Assembly (NCBI GenBank): GCA_036277635.1
Contig: DASUMP010000209.1
Location: 1 to 30,111, forward strand
DNA length: 30,111 bases
Direction of reading: 5' to 3'
Origin: DASUMP01 sp036277635
Lineage (GTDB): Bacteria; Actinomycetota; Acidimicrobiia; IMCC26256; PALSA-610
Of this stretch, positions 29,770 to 30,111 are shown one piece after another. The notes beneath the pieces are model-generated. The model was not told where the DNA came from and ran no database searches. It saw only the letters and a list, made by a program, of their open reading frames with translations. The translations under genes and the position numbers were made by a program. Numbering within the stretch: the stretch's first letter is position 1; each line of letters begins with the position of its first letter.

Positions 29770-30111
29770 GTGGCGACCTCGCCGACCCCCGACGCGCTCC
29801 TCGCGATGCTCGACGACGTCGCGAGCGCGGTGCAGCGGGCCGTCGCGCGGATCCCGACCGACCAACGTCGGGCTCGCACGAACCGTGCTGGCCAGTACGT
29901 GCTCGATCTCGTCGCCGACGGTGCTGCACTGCAGATCCTGCGCCGCACTGGACTGCGGATCGTCAGCGAGGAGTCCGGTGTGAGCGGACCGCTCGAAGCT
30001 CCCCTCACCGTGGTGCTCGATCCCGTCGACGGCTCGACGAACTGCGCGCGCGGCATCGCGTACTGGGCCACGTCGATGTGCGTCCTCGACGAGTCCGGAC
30101 CGTCGGTCGCG
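29770..30111 (+). CDS. Inositol monophosphatase family protein (3' partial)
   Basis: The first 114 codons of a gene that runs off the right edge. From GTG 29770, one base after the upstream stop, the frame is open to the end. It contains RIVSEESGV with the metal-binding Glu67/Glu68 and LDPVDGSTNCARG with Asp84 and Asp87, the D-P-x-D-G-S/T signature of Mg-dependent inositol monophosphatase, fructose-1,6-bisphosphatase and CysQ-type enzymes. The typical motif ends TTNFxxG; here it is STNCARG, a small variation. The substrate cannot be decided from this half. It is probably co-transcribed with the molybdenum enzyme. Confidence 0.88.
   Translation, partial: MATSPTPDALLAMLDDVASAVQRAVARIPTDQRRARTNRAGQYVLDLVADGAALQILRRTGLRIVSEESGVSGPLEAPLTVVLDPVDGSTNCARGIAYWATSMCVLDESGPSVA

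Noticed and set aside
27231..30071. A 946-codon minus-strand open frame opposite fdhD and the molybdenum enzyme
   Set aside because: Antisense of two well-supported genes, with no motif and biased composition.
1..30111. CRISPR array, prophage, insertion sequence or integron in the window
   Set aside because: No spaced direct repeats, transposase, integrase or phage gene was found on either strand, and gene content and composition look uniform.

Overview
The window is about 30 kb of very G+C-rich, gene-dense bacterial DNA with almost no intergenic space. The gene families suggest an actinobacterium, probably of the Acidimicrobiia/Ilumatobacter type: a DUF2277 protein, a YczE-like membrane protein, a zinc-ribbon/cyclase/ATPase giant, a LuxR-type STAND ATPase and a Cys-type FdhF/YdeP oxidoreductase. 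Promoters lie only 6-8 bases from start codons, which is the actinobacterial leaderless style. The taxonomic placement is an inference. I see no rRNA, tRNA, CRISPR array, insertion sequence or phage gene, and no gene-free stretch above 300 bases (the largest gap is about 156 bases, at 12846-13001).

Layout. 1-905: end of a class III nucleotide cyclase and a DUF2277 gene. 918-8668: the most interesting block, two divergent gene sets on either side of a palindromic operator at 2790-2806. The left arm (minus strand) encodes a lipocalin-like protein, an SDR with the Ser-Tyr-Arg triad of halohydrin dehalogenases, and a DinB-like protein. The right arm encodes a TetR regulator, a DUF1330-like protein, a clear haloalkane dehalogenase (HLD-I type), a formylglycine sulfatase and a beta-propeller protein. 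The last four overlap by 4 bases each, so they look translationally coupled. Together they suggest a regulated pathway that removes halogen and sulfate from an unknown organic substrate.

8630-12845: a conserved hypothetical with a CxxCDITHG motif, a pirin, a Tat-exported PhoX/DUF839 protein with a C-terminal membrane anchor, and a membrane-anchored alpha/beta hydrolase. 13002-13891: two very small proteins and a RidA-family protein. 13961-16993: a LuxR-type STAND ATPase whose start lies inside a 14-bp-arm perfect inverted repeat. 17004-20096: a likely sugar-acting set (GH4 enzyme, YczE-like membrane protein, Gfo/Idh/MocA oxidoreductase). 20112-23621: a zinc ribbon/cyclase/ATPase/TPR regulator on the minus strand. 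23717-26033: MFS transporter, DUF971 protein, pterin-4a-carbinolamine dehydratase and a small anchored protein. 26046-30111: molybdenum-enzyme genes (MobA-like, FdhD, FdhF/YdeP-type oxidoreductase) and the beginning of an inositol-monophosphatase-family gene that runs off the window.

A theme across the window is a -10-like hexamer (TAnnnT, or a relaxed nAnnnT) 6-8 bases before the start codon, at about 13 of the 20 starts that are not coupled to an upstream gene. In two places the TAG stop of the upstream gene is also the first half of the -10 box of the next gene.
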